8,916 nt of DNA from Bacteroidales bacterium (GCA_004555765.1 SFHG01000073.1:1-8916); one strand, 5' to 3'; positions 1-6,066 are shown, counted from the stretch's first letter. Numbers and translations are program-made. Notes: generated from the sequence alone by a model not told the origin.

Positions 1-860
1 CGATCCTGGGCGCATGGGGATCCGCCCCTCTGGACATATCCGAGCACGACTACGCGGGCTTCGTACTCGGGGTGAGCGGATTTGATGCGCTCGACGACAC
101 CGTTGGCTCCGCCGGTCTTGGGGGACTCTGCCACGATGATGATGGCGGAGTTTTTGCTCTTGCGGAAGCCACTCGATATCATATTATTCATCTGCTCTTC
201 GCTCGAGTGGTACTCGGGGATGACGGCCACTTCGGCACCGGAAGCGAGGGCACCGTTGAGCGCCAGAAAGCCCGAGTCGCGCCCCATCACTTCCACGACG
301 AAGAGCCGGTCGTGGCTCGAAGCGGTGTCGCGAAGTTTGTCGACCGCGTCCATAATGGTATTCAGGGCGGTGTCGGCACCCAGGGTGCGGTCAGTGCCGC
401 CGAGGTCATTGTCTATCGTCCCCGGTATGCCCACGATGGGGAAATCGTACTCCTTGGCAAACATCTGTGCGCCACTCAGAGAACCGTCACCGCCGATGAC
501 CACGAGGGCATCTATCTCTTCGCGCACGATGTTCGCCCAGGCTTTGCCGCGTCCCTCTTTCGTCATAAACTCCATACTGCGCGCCGTCTTGAGGATGGTG
601 CCTCCGCGCTGTATGATGTTGGAGACATCTTCGGTGTGAAACTCCCGTATCGAGCCTTCGATGAGTCCTTTGTACCCGCGGTAGATGCCTTTTACTTTAA
701 GCCCTTTGGCAATGGCAGTGCGGGTTACGGAGCGAATGGCGGGGTTCATGCCGGGAGCATCTCCTCCGCTGGTGAGGATGCCGATCGTCCGGATCTCCGT
801 GGAGTGCGGAGCCTGATCAGGTGCCGTCCCGGGTGTGACGGCTTGAGATTCTTCTTTCAT
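1..860 (-). CDS. pfkA: 6-phosphofructokinase, ATP-type (partial, C-terminus off the window)
   Basis: Phosphorylates fructose 6-phosphate to fructose 1,6-bisphosphate, the committed step of glycolysis, in the cytoplasm. I translated 286 codons by hand; the family is about 320-330 residues, so roughly the last 40-60 are missing past the window edge. Visible motifs: SGGDAPGMN (31-39, nucleotide loop), GGDGS (123-127), PGTIDND (146-152, catalytic Asp150), MGRDSG (192-197) and QRGGSP (277-282). Glycines occupy the two positions (126 and 147) that are Asp and Lys in pyrophosphate-dependent enzymes, so ATP is the expected donor. The start ATG at 860 is the only Met before the nucleotide loop, giving an N-terminal extension of about 20 residues relative to E. 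coli PfkA. The usual substrate-contact His before xQRGGSP is Tyr275 here. It follows prmA by 35 nt with no terminator between, so the two are probably co-transcribed. No Shine-Dalgarno is visible. Confidence 0.96.
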   Translation of the reverse strand, partial: MKEESQAVTPGTAPDQAPHSTEIRTIGILTSGGDAPGMNPAIRSVTRTAIAKGLKVKGIYRGYKGLIEGSIREFHTEDVSNIIQRGGTILKTARSMEFMTKEGRGKAWANIVREEIDALVVIGGDGSLSGAQMFAKEYDFPIVGIPGTIDNDLGGTDRTLGADTALNTIMDAVDKLRDTASSHDRLFVVEVMGRDSGFLALNGALASGAEVAVIPEYHSSEEQMNNMISSGFRKSKNSAIIIVAESPKTGGANGVVERIKSAHPEYEARVVVLGYVQRGGSPCAQD

Positions 861-895
861 AGTGTCTGTGTGTCGTTAATGTCGCGTACCGTTTG

Positions 896-1762
896 TCATC
901 TCCTCTCTGCCCTGAGGGCAACCCAGTCGCCTTCGGGGTTGAGCGTCTCTTTTGTCTCCAACCCCCTCTCCGAGAGCGCACGGGTAATGGCGGGGAGATC
1001 GCTGAGGAGAAAGCCGCTCAAGAGGAGCGTGCCGCCGGGCTTCAGCGTCGAGAGGTAGCGATCCAGATCCTCAAGGATGATGTTGCGGGTGATGTTGGCG
1101 AAAAAGCAATCTGCCGGACGTACCGAGGAGAGGAGCGACGCGTCGCCGTGTCGGATGTCGAGGCTTACGCCGTTTGCGTCGGCATTCTCTTGCGCGTTTG
1201 CCGTGGAGCGGTCGTCGATGTCGATGGAAGTGCAGCCGGAGGCTCCTTTTTTCAGTGCGAAGATGCCGAGGACGCCTGAGCCGCAGCCCATATCGATGAC
1301 GGAGCGTCCCGCAAGGGACAGCCCGTCTATGAGCCGGATCATCCCGGCCGTCGTGGCGTGATTGCCCGTGCCGAAAGCCATCTTGGGGTCAATGACGATG
1401 TCGAAAGGGATGTCGGGTCTCGCTTCGTGAAAAGAGGCACGAATGACGACCCTTCCCGGCACTGCTTCGATGGGGCGGTGGTAGTTCTTCTCCCACTCCT
1501 CGTTCCAGTCCCGGTCTTCGATTTCGCTCACCCGGGTCGTGACGCAAGAGCCGAGAGGGGCGAGCGCTTCGGCTGTCTTCTCTTCGTCGTAAGCACTCTT
1601 CTCGATGAATGCGTGAAGCGTACCGCGTTCGTCGTCGGAGAACATCCCGTATCCGGCTTCGGACAGGTAAAAGACGGCGGCATCATGCCGTGTGCCGAGG
1701 TCGTCGTCTCCCGTTATCGTGACGATGAGGTCTATGTATGGGTGCGTTTGTCTGTCAGTCAT
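896..1762 (-). CDS. prmA: Ribosomal protein L11 methyltransferase
   Basis: SAM-dependent methyltransferase that methylates ribosomal protein L11 at several amino groups; a cytoplasmic translation-modification enzyme. The protein has 288 residues, normal for the family. The N-terminal third is the substrate-recognition region, including the WNEEWEKNY stretch (86-94). It is followed by the signature DPKMAFGTGNHATT (125-138), the SAM-binding glycine loop DMGCGSGVLGI (157-167), an acidic SAM ribose site SIDID (179-183) and ANI (222-224), the family's catalytic-loop motif. The start at 1762 gives a full-length N-terminus. Loss of prmA is generally mild in other bacteria, so it is probably not essential. 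It lies downstream of rpsU but beyond a terminator, and pfkA follows after 35 nt. A -7-like box at 1844-1851 could give it its own promoter. Confidence 0.95.
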   Translation of the reverse strand: MTDRQTHPYIDLIVTITGDDDLGTRHDAAVFYLSEAGYGMFSDDERGTLHAFIEKSAYDEEKTAEALAPLGSCVTTRVSEIEDRDWNEEWEKNYHRPIEAVPGRVVIRASFHEARPDIPFDIVIDPKMAFGTGNHATTAGMIRLIDGLSLAGRSVIDMGCGSGVLGIFALKKGASGCTSIDIDDRSTANAQENADANGVSLDIRHGDASLLSSVRPADCFFANITRNIILEDLDRYLSTLKPGGTLLLSGFLLSDLPAITRALSERGLETKETLNPEGDWVALRAERR

Positions 1763-1843
1763 TAAATGCAGTCTTGGTTACATCCGGACGGGTGGGGCAG
1801 ACTTCGGTCACAAAGCGGTTCCTACTCCTCCGAATCCGGTACC

Positions 1844-1851
1844 TAAAGTTA
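1844..1851 (-). promoter_or_regulatory. Weak candidate -7 promoter box for prmA-pfkA
   Basis: On the minus strand this reads TAACTTTA, 7 of 8 matches to the Bacteroidetes -7 consensus TAnnTTTG, and it is identical to the -7 box of the EF-G paralog promoter. It lies just past the rpsU terminator and about 80 nt before the prmA start. There is no TTTG at the expected -33 position, so this remains tentative. The rest of 1763-1843 shows nothing I can assign. Confidence 0.35.
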
Positions 1852-1863
1852 CCAAAAATAACG

Positions 1864-1911
1864 AAACAGATCAGGAATACCGACGTGATGCGCGGTATTC
1901 CTGACCTGTTT
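1864..1911 (-). terminator. Intrinsic terminator downstream of rpsU
   Basis: A long stem: 1864-1869 pairs with 1906-1911, then one A/C mismatch, then 12 perfect pairs (1871-1882 with 1893-1904), around a 10-nt loop. On the minus strand the stem is followed by a T-rich run (TTTCGTTATTTTT), as expected for ending the rpsU transcript about 90 nt after its stop. The plus-strand tail is less T-rich. Confidence 0.8.
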
Positions 1912-1955
1912 TCTGGCTTATATTATATGAGCGAACTTATGTGTCCTTGGTTCAG

Positions 1956-1964
1956 ACCTCCTTT
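1956..1964 (-). other. Anti-anti-Shine-Dalgarno sequence in the rpsU 3' UTR
   Basis: The minus strand reads AAAGGAGGT, a perfect 9-nt complement of the usual 3' end of 16S rRNA (ACCUCCUUU). It begins 34 nt after the rpsU stop codon and before the terminator. No ATG, GTG or TTG start follows at a usable distance, so it does not look like a ribosome binding site for an ORF. Short inverted repeats flank it (TTAGG/CCTAA just upstream, and GGTTC/GAACC enclosing it). What it does is unknown. Confidence 0.5.
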
Positions 1965-1998
1965 CGTGTTAGGCTTGAATGGGAACCTAATCCGGAGA

Positions 1999-2193
1999 TT
2001 AGTCCATCTCTGCCTGACGAAGGCTTTGGACGTAGCGGGCTTTTTCCATTTTGCGACGCTTCACCTGGGAGGTCTTCTTGAACTCCTTGCGGTTTCTGAG
2101 TTCGCGCATGGTGCCGGTGCGGTCAAATTTGCGCTTGAATACCTTGAGGGCTTTCTCGATGCTGTCGCCCTGCTTTACGGGTACAATGATCAT
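1999..2193 (-). CDS. rpsU: 30S ribosomal protein bS21
   Basis: Small-subunit ribosomal protein S21, 64 residues, the usual length in Bacteroidetes. It begins MIIVPVKQGDSIEKALK, contains the basic segment FKRKFDRTGTMRELRNRKEF and ends with a Lys/Arg-rich helix, all characteristic of the family. In Bacteroidetes bS21, with bS18 and bS6, helps occlude the anti-Shine-Dalgarno end of 16S rRNA, which explains why most mRNAs in the phylum lack Shine-Dalgarno sequences. The start at 2193 is preceded by an A-rich leader (AAAAAGAGCAGAATTT) with no AGGAGG-type site. It is a single-gene transcription unit: a strong promoter at 2289-2320, a leader of about 85-90 nt, and a terminator at 1864-1911. Confidence 0.97.
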   Translation of the reverse strand: MIIVPVKQGDSIEKALKVFKRKFDRTGTMRELRNRKEFKKTSQVKRRKMEKARYVQSLRQAEMD

Positions 2194-2288
2194 AAATTCT
2201 GCTCTTTTTGCTTGTTGGTGCTTTATTGCGTGATGTTTGTGTTATAAAAATATGGCGCGAACGGACACATCCGCACCCTATCGGACTG

Positions 2289-2320
2289 CAAAGGTACCAC
2301 ATTCGTCTCTTTCTTCCAAA
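2289..2320 (-). promoter_or_regulatory. Bacteroidetes-type promoter for rpsU
   Basis: On the minus strand there is TTTG (2320-2317), a 20-nt spacer and TACCTTTG (2296-2289), followed by CA. This matches the primary sigma factor consensus of the phylum (TTTG at -33, TAnnTTTG at -7) at every specified base. Transcription would begin near 2282, giving an 85-90 nt leader before rpsU. Confidence 0.85.
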
Positions 2321-2342
2321 TTTCCCGCTTCGGGCAGTGCGG

Positions 2343-2382
2343 AAAAAAGATACAGGCCGGGAACTTCTTCTCGGTCTGTATC
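2343..2382 (-). terminator. Distal terminator of the porin gene
   Basis: A 14-bp stem (2349-2362 with 2369-2382, two G-T wobbles, 6-nt loop) is followed on the minus strand by six T (2348-2343). This is a textbook intrinsic terminator lying between the porin and the rpsU promoter. Its right arm is one of the 23-nt repeat units described separately. Confidence 0.85.
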
Positions 2383-2424
2383 TCGATGGGAAAAGGTACA
2401 GACCGGGAAATTCTTCCCGGTCGT
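2357..2424. repeat. 23-nt 'brick' repeats, porin-rpsU gap
   Basis: Two degenerate units, 2357-2379 and 2402-2424, with a diverged unit of about 22 nt between them. They share CCGGGAA-n-TTCTTCnCGGTC-(T)GT, and the second lacks one base before its terminal GT. The spacing of the conserved ends is 45 nt, two periods of about 23. The same motif recurs at 6021-6066 and 8699-8767. The bases GGTACAGACCGGGA (2395-2408) are repeated exactly at 8691-8704. Confidence 0.65.
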
Positions 2425-2427
2425 ACC
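2391..2427 (-). terminator. Proximal terminator of the porin gene
   Basis: The stem pairs 2401-2409 with 2414-2422 perfectly and continues 2395-2399 with 2423-2427 after a single bulged A (2400). The loop is ATTC, and the minus strand then runs into four T (2394-2391). It begins about 10 nt after the porin stop codon. Together with the hairpin at 2349-2382 it forms a tandem terminator. Confidence 0.85.
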
Positions 2428-2437
2428 AAAATCGGAG

Positions 2438-3553
2438 TCAAAATGCGAACTGCAGTTGCGTATTGATCATATGGTTCGTGTTGGACGCACCTTGGGGATC
2501 CATCACGTTGTACTCAAGGCTGAGACGGCACTTGGGTAGGAACTTGTATTGGAGTCCGACCACATAGTTGTTGATCGAGAGGTGGTTTTCGCCGCCCTTG
2601 TTGAAGTCGGCGTAGGTGTAGGAGACGATGAGGTCGAGCTTTTTGAAGAGTAGTACACGCGCCGTGGCGTATACCCCGTCGGAGAGGACGTTGCCGTCCC
2701 TGCCCGCAATGTACTCCGAGCGGATGCCGAACCGCTCGGACTTATAGACGAGGCCGCCCGCTACGCGGTCCATCCGGTAGCTCTCTCCTTTGGTGACACG
2801 GCGCCGGTCTTTGACAAAAAGTGCGTCTCCGACAGCAACCGTTTTGCCCGAGAGAAATGACCCTTGGAGCTCTAATCCTCCGAAGGGGCGGATAGTGAGG
2901 CTGCCGGAGAGCGTTTTGGACTTATTGAGGTCGCGGCGATTCATACCCTGTCCGTTGTAAGCGCCGATGCGGTAGCTCATGATTTTTCCCAAAAGGTCGC
3001 CCTTGATCTCTACGCCCAAGTCTCGTCCGCTCCAAGCTCCGTTAAGCGGGTTGGAGGGGTTACACGCTACCATATAGTTGGATAGGAAACTCATGGTGGA
3101 GATGAGCTCGTGTACGGCGGGGCTGATCTGGTTGTCCATCAGAAAGGGAACCTTTTTCTGCCCCAGGACAATCCCGAACTCCGGCACCGGAGTGTACTCG
3201 ACGTAATACTCGAGGTTGGTGTAGCCGCCCGCGAGGTCGCTCATATAGGTTAGGGACAAGTCGTCGGTAACTTTGGCTTCGACCTTAAATACGAGGCGGT
3301 GAATGCTGAAGTCGTTAGCGCCATTCCCCATAGTGATGCCTATGGGAGAGACCGATCCGAACCCCGCCGAATACCCGCCTTGGAGTATTCCGGAGAAAGT
3401 GACGCGATCCAGTATTTTGTCCAAGACTGTCAGGGGCTTTTGATCGGGAGTGTCCGGCATCTCCTCTTTTTCCTGAGCAGCGGCGGGAAGCGCAGCCGCG
3501 AGAAGTAGCAAGCCCGACACAAGGGCAGCGTAGGGCAGGGACTGTATTTTCAT
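2438..3553 (-). CDS. Outer-membrane porin, phosphate-selective porin O/P-like family
   Basis: A predicted outer-membrane beta-barrel channel of 371 residues. I place the start at 3553 rather than the longer in-frame ATG at 3622, because from here the protein opens with a clean signal peptide: MKIQ, a hydrophobic core (about 9-22) and a cleavage site after Ala24-Ala25-Ala26, before Gln27. The 23 extra residues of the longer form would bury it. After a charged linker, the barrel starts near VTFSGILQGGYSAGF, shows alternating strands such as LSLTYMSD and SYRIGAYNGQG, has the family-like GRDLGVEIKG, and ends in the aromatic strand QLQFAF. Family placement (Porin_O_P) is by sequence feel; selectivity for phosphate is not shown. 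The gene stands alone, divergent from the EF-G paralog, and ends in two tandem terminators. No confident promoter was found; GATATTTG at about 3622-3629 on the minus strand is one weak -7 match. Confidence 0.85.
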   Translation of the reverse strand: MKIQSLPYAALVSGLLLLAAALPAAAQEKEEMPDTPDQKPLTVLDKILDRVTFSGILQGGYSAGFGSVSPIGITMGNGANDFSIHRLVFKVEAKVTDDLSLTYMSDLAGGYTNLEYYVEYTPVPEFGIVLGQKKVPFLMDNQISPAVHELISTMSFLSNYMVACNPSNPLNGAWSGRDLGVEIKGDLLGKIMSYRIGAYNGQGMNRRDLNKSKTLSGSLTIRPFGGLELQGSFLSGKTVAVGDALFVKDRRRVTKGESYRMDRVAGGLVYKSERFGIRSEYIAGRDGNVLSDGVYATARVLLFKKLDLIVSYTYADFNKGGENHLSINNYVVGLQYKFLPKCRLSLEYNVMDPQGASNTNHMINTQLQFAF

Positions 3554-3692
3554 CTCTAATGGGTGGGTGTTTTTTGAAGTGATAGAATCGTGAATCTGTA
3601 AAGTTTGGTGTAAATCTACCAAATATCCGGATTGACGCCCTGTCCGGAGTGAACTTTGAGCGCATTCGGAGGCTTTGTCCCCTTTGGAATGC

Positions 3693-3716
3693 TTCGTGTT
3701 ACAGAAATATGACGAA
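3693..3716. promoter_or_regulatory. Candidate activator-binding inverted repeat upstream of the EF-G paralog promoter
   Basis: TTCGT (3693-3697) and ACGAA (3712-3716) form an inverted repeat with a 14-nt spacer, so arm centres lie 19 nt apart, about two helical turns. The dyad centre is about 54 nt before the predicted transcription start and just upstream of the -33 box, where a dimeric activator could act. Five-base arms occur by chance quite often, so this is weak. Confidence 0.25.
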
Positions 3717-3719
3717 AAG

Positions 3720-3751
3720 TTTGTTTGCTACTAAATTTTCCCTTAACTTTA
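3720..3751 (+). promoter_or_regulatory. Bacteroidetes-type promoter for the EF-G paralog
   Basis: TTTG (3720-3723), a 20-nt spacer and TAACTTTA (3744-3751) match the -33/-7 consensus with one deviation, the final G of the -7 box. A second TTTG follows immediately (3724-3727). Transcription would start near 3758, giving a leader of about 70 nt. Confidence 0.75.
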
Positions 3752-3826
3752 GGGAGTAGATCCGATTTTGGTTTTAGGAAACGAACCTTTATTAAACCCA
3801 ATCATAAACTTTAAACGAGATGCGCC

Positions 3827-5974
3827 ATGAACATATATGGTAAAAACGAGATTAAGAATATAGCGATCTTGGGCAGTTCCGGATCCGGGAAAACAACCCT
3901 CGCCGAAGCGATGCTCTTCGAAGGCGGAGCCATCTCCAAGCGCGGGTCGGTACAGGACGGCAATACCGTCAGTGACCACTTCCCGGTGGAAAAAGAGTAC
4001 GGCTATTCGGTCTTCTCGACCCTCTTCTCTGTCCCTTGGAAAGAGTGGAAAATCAACTTCATAGACTGTCCGGGGTCGGACGACTTTGTGGGCAACGCCA
4101 TCAGCGCAATGCAGGTCACGGACACCGCCCTGATGGTCGTCAATGCGCAGTATGGCGTCGAAGTGGGACTCGTTAACCAGTTCCCCTACACCGAGCGCTT
4201 CAAGAAGCCGGTCATTTTCCTCATTAACCAAATCGACAACGAGCATGCGGATTACGACCGCACCGTGGATGAGCTCAAAAGCAGTTTCGGCTCCAAAGTC
4301 GTCCTTGTGCAATACCCCGTCAAGACAGGTGCCGATTTCAATGAAGTCGTCGACGTCCTCACGATGAAAATGTACCGCTGGGGTCCGCAAGGCGGGAAGC
4401 CCGATGTCTTGGAGATCCCCGACTCCGAGAAAGCCAAAGCCGACGAACTGCACAAGGCGCTCGTGGAGTCGGCTGCAGAGCACGACGAACACTTGATGGA
4501 ACTCTTTTTCGAGAAAGAGTCCCTTACCGAAGACGAAATGCGCCAAGGCATCCGCAAAGGACTCATCAGCCGGGATATGTTCCCCATATTCTGCGCCAGT
4601 GCGGCCAAGGATATGTGCGTGAGACGCACGCTCGAATTCATCGGCAACATCGTCCCCTGCACCGACAAACTCGAAGCTCCGAAGGCCACCGACGGCACCG
4701 TCCTCCCGCCTGACGAAAACGCTCCCACCGTTCTCTATTTCTTCAAGAACAACATCGAGCCACACGTAGGGGACATTCTCTATTTCAAAGTCATCAGCGG
4801 CACCGTCCGCGAAGGGGACGATCTCACCAATACCACCCATAACCACGACAAGGAACGCATCAGCCAGCTCCTCGCGCCGTACGGACCGTCGCGTGAGAGA
4901 GTGCCCGAGATGAAGGCGGGCGACATCGGGTGCACCGTCAAGCTCAAGACCGTCTCCGTCGGCGACACGCTCTGTGGCAAAGGCATCGACGTGCAGTTGC
5001 CGCAGATCGAATACCCCGCACCCAAGTTCCGCCGGGCTATCGTGGCGGAAAACCAGGGCGACACGGAGAAAATGAACGCCGCACTCTACCGGATGCACTC
5101 CGAAGACCCTACTTGGGTCATCGAGCAGTCCAAGGAACTGAAGCAGACTTTGGTCTATGGTCAGGGCGAGTTTCACCTCAGGACACTCAAGTGGCGCATC
5201 GAGAATAACGAGAAAATCCCGGTGAAGTACTTGGAACCCAAGATCCCCTACCGCGAGACCATCACCAAGGTGGCGCGTGCCGATTACCGCCACAAGAAGC
5301 AGTCCGGCGGGGCGGGGCAATTCGGGGAAGTGCACCTCATCGTGGAGCCTTACACGGAGGATGCACCCCTGCCCGCGTCCTACAAGATCGGCGGACAGGA
5401 GTACAAAGTTTCCGCCAAGGATACACAGGTCGTCGATCTCGACTGGGGCGGCAAACTCGTGGTCGTCAACTCAATCGTCGGCGGCGCGATAGATGCCCGT
5501 TTCATCCCCGCCATCCAAAAAGGGATTATGGAGCGGATGGAGCAGGGCCCTCTCACCGGGTCGTATGCGCGCGACGTCCGCGTCGTGATCTATGACGGGA
5601 AGATGCACCCGGTGGACAGCAACGAACTCTCCTTTATGCTCGCCGGGCGACACGCGTTTGCGGACGCTTTCCGCAACGCCGGTCCCAAAGTTCTTGAACC
5701 GATCTATGAGATGAAAGTACAGATCCCTGCCGAGTTCCTCGGTGACGTGATGAGCGACCTCCAAAATCGTCGCGGCCTCATCCTCGGCATGGAGAGCAAA
5801 GGTGGCTACGAAGAGCTCAATGCCCGTGTCCCCCTTAGCGAAATCTCCACGTACTCCACGACCCTGAGTTCCATCACGGGCGGACGCGGATCTTTCTCCC
5901 TGAAGTTCGCCGACTACGAGCTCGTCCCGCAGGAAATCCAGGAAAAGATTACCATCAAGCCCACTGACGAATAA
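3827..5974 (+). CDS. Elongation factor G paralog (EF-G2 type) with an altered GTPase centre
   Basis: A 715-residue EF-G homologue with all five domains; this is not the housekeeping fusA. G domain (1 to about 290): P-loop GSSGSGKTT (16-24) is intact, but switch I reads EKEYGYSV (55-62) where EF-G has RERGITI, and the G3 motif is DCPGS (80-84) instead of DTPGH, so the catalytic histidine is Ser84. G4 is NQID (134-137) rather than NKMD; G5 is ASA (257-259). Domain II is about 296-395, III about 400-475, IV about 476-625 (QSGGAGQFGEV, 492-502; HPVDSNE, 594-600), V about 626-700. Domain IV carries an extra stretch of about 25-30 residues (roughly 512-548). In B. thetaiotaomicron the paralog EF-G2 lacks GTPase activity, supports translocation without GTP hydrolysis and is induced under carbon limitation; this protein fits that type. 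It is the only plus-strand gene. No Shine-Dalgarno precedes the ATG. Confidence 0.93.
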   Translation: MNIYGKNEIKNIAILGSSGSGKTTLAEAMLFEGGAISKRGSVQDGNTVSDHFPVEKEYGYSVFSTLFSVPWKEWKINFIDCPGSDDFVGNAISAMQVTDTALMVVNAQYGVEVGLVNQFPYTERFKKPVIFLINQIDNEHADYDRTVDELKSSFGSKVVLVQYPVKTGADFNEVVDVLTMKMYRWGPQGGKPDVLEIPDSEKAKADELHKALVESAAEHDEHLMELFFEKESLTEDEMRQGIRKGLISRDMFPIFCASAAKDMCVRRTLEFIGNIVPCTDKLEAPKATDGTVLPPDENAPTVLYFFKNNIEPHVGDILYFKVISGTVREGDDLTNTTHNHDKERISQLLAPYGPSRERVPEMKAGDIGCTVKLKTVSVGDTLCGKGIDVQLPQIEYPAPKFRRAIVAENQGDTEKMNAALYRMHSEDPTWVIEQSKELKQTLVYGQGEFHLRTLKWRIENNEKIPVKYLEPKIPYRETITKVARADYRHKKQSGGAGQFGEVHLIVEPYTEDAPLPASYKIGGQEYKVSAKDTQVVDLDWGGKLVVVNSIVGGAIDARFIPAIQKGIMERMEQGPLTGSYARDVRVVIYDGKMHPVDSNELSFMLAGRHAFADAFRNAGPKVLEPIYEMKVQIPAEFLGDVMSDLQNRRGLILGMESKGGYEELNARVPLSEISTYSTTLSSITGGRGSFSLKFADYELVPQEIQEKITIKPTDE

Positions 5975-5995
5975 CCTCCCGATTCAGTGGGGCTT
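5957..5995 (+). other. Hairpin enclosing the EF-G paralog stop codon
   Basis: AAGCCCACTGA (5957-5967) can pair with TCAGTGGGGCTT (5984-5995) with one bulged G, an 11-bp stem whose 16-nt loop holds the TAA (5972-5974). No T-run follows, so it is not a terminator itself; the real one lies at 6008-6051. It may be an mRNA 3'-end structure or chance. Confidence 0.4.
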
Positions 5996-6007
5996 GTCCC
6001 CATCCAA

Positions 6008-6051
6008 AATGAGACACGGATCGAAGAAAAAACTTCGATCCGTGTCTCGTT
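6008..6051 (+). terminator. Bidirectional terminator between EF-G paralog and TPR gene
   Basis: A perfect 16-bp stem (6011-6026 with 6033-6048), extendable by a wobble and two A-T pairs to 6008-6051, around an AAAAAA loop. On the plus strand it is followed by a T/A-rich run (TTATATTTT); on the minus strand by ATTTTGG. It sits between convergent genes, 34 nt after the EF-G paralog stop, and can end transcripts from both sides. Confidence 0.85.
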
Positions 6052-6066
6052 ATATTTTCAGTCCGT
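6021..6066. repeat. 23-nt 'brick' repeats, EF-G paralog-TPR gap
   Basis: Two adjacent units, 6021-6043 and 6044-6066, both ending in TCCGT. The stretch TCCGTRTCTCGT occurs at 6039-6050 and 6062-6073, 11 of 12 identical and exactly 23 nt apart. The first unit forms the right side of the terminator stem. Same family as 2357-2424 and 8699-8767. The remainder of the gap (6074-6130) holds only a weak interrupted hairpin (6072-6114) with no T-run. Confidence 0.6.

Larger units (their letters stand above)
3554..3826. promoter_or_regulatory. Divergent regulatory region between porin and EF-G paralog
   Basis: 273 nt without a gene. It holds the plus-strand promoter at 3720-3751 and a short inverted repeat at 3693-3716. 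On the porin side there is only a 5-bp inverted repeat (CCGGA/TCCGG, about 3627-3647) and no convincing promoter. Small ORFs here have no protein-like character. Confidence 0.6.

Noticed and set aside
72..1058. A 328-codon open frame antisense to pfkA and the end of prmA
   Set aside because: The minus strand encodes unmistakable phosphofructokinase motifs, and the plus-strand frame crosses two gene ends without family features.
1763..1998. Searched for a tRNA or small RNA between prmA and rpsU because of the GGTTC/GAACC repeat
   Set aside because: No cloverleaf, anticodon arm or CCA-end pattern. The repeats fit a UTR plus terminator better.
2223..2567. Small open frames on both strands across the porin-rpsU gap
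   Set aside because: They run through two terminator hairpins and the rpsU promoter, and have no protein-like sequence.
3554..3622. A 23-residue N-terminal extension of the porin from an upstream ATG
   Set aside because: The extension is polar and would place the signal peptide internally. The ATG at 3553 starts a classic signal peptide.
3749..5335. A 528-codon open frame antisense to the EF-G paralog
   Set aside because: It mirrors a well-supported gene with complete EF-G motifs. The frame stays open because of the high-GC codon use on the other strand, and the translation has no recognisable domain.
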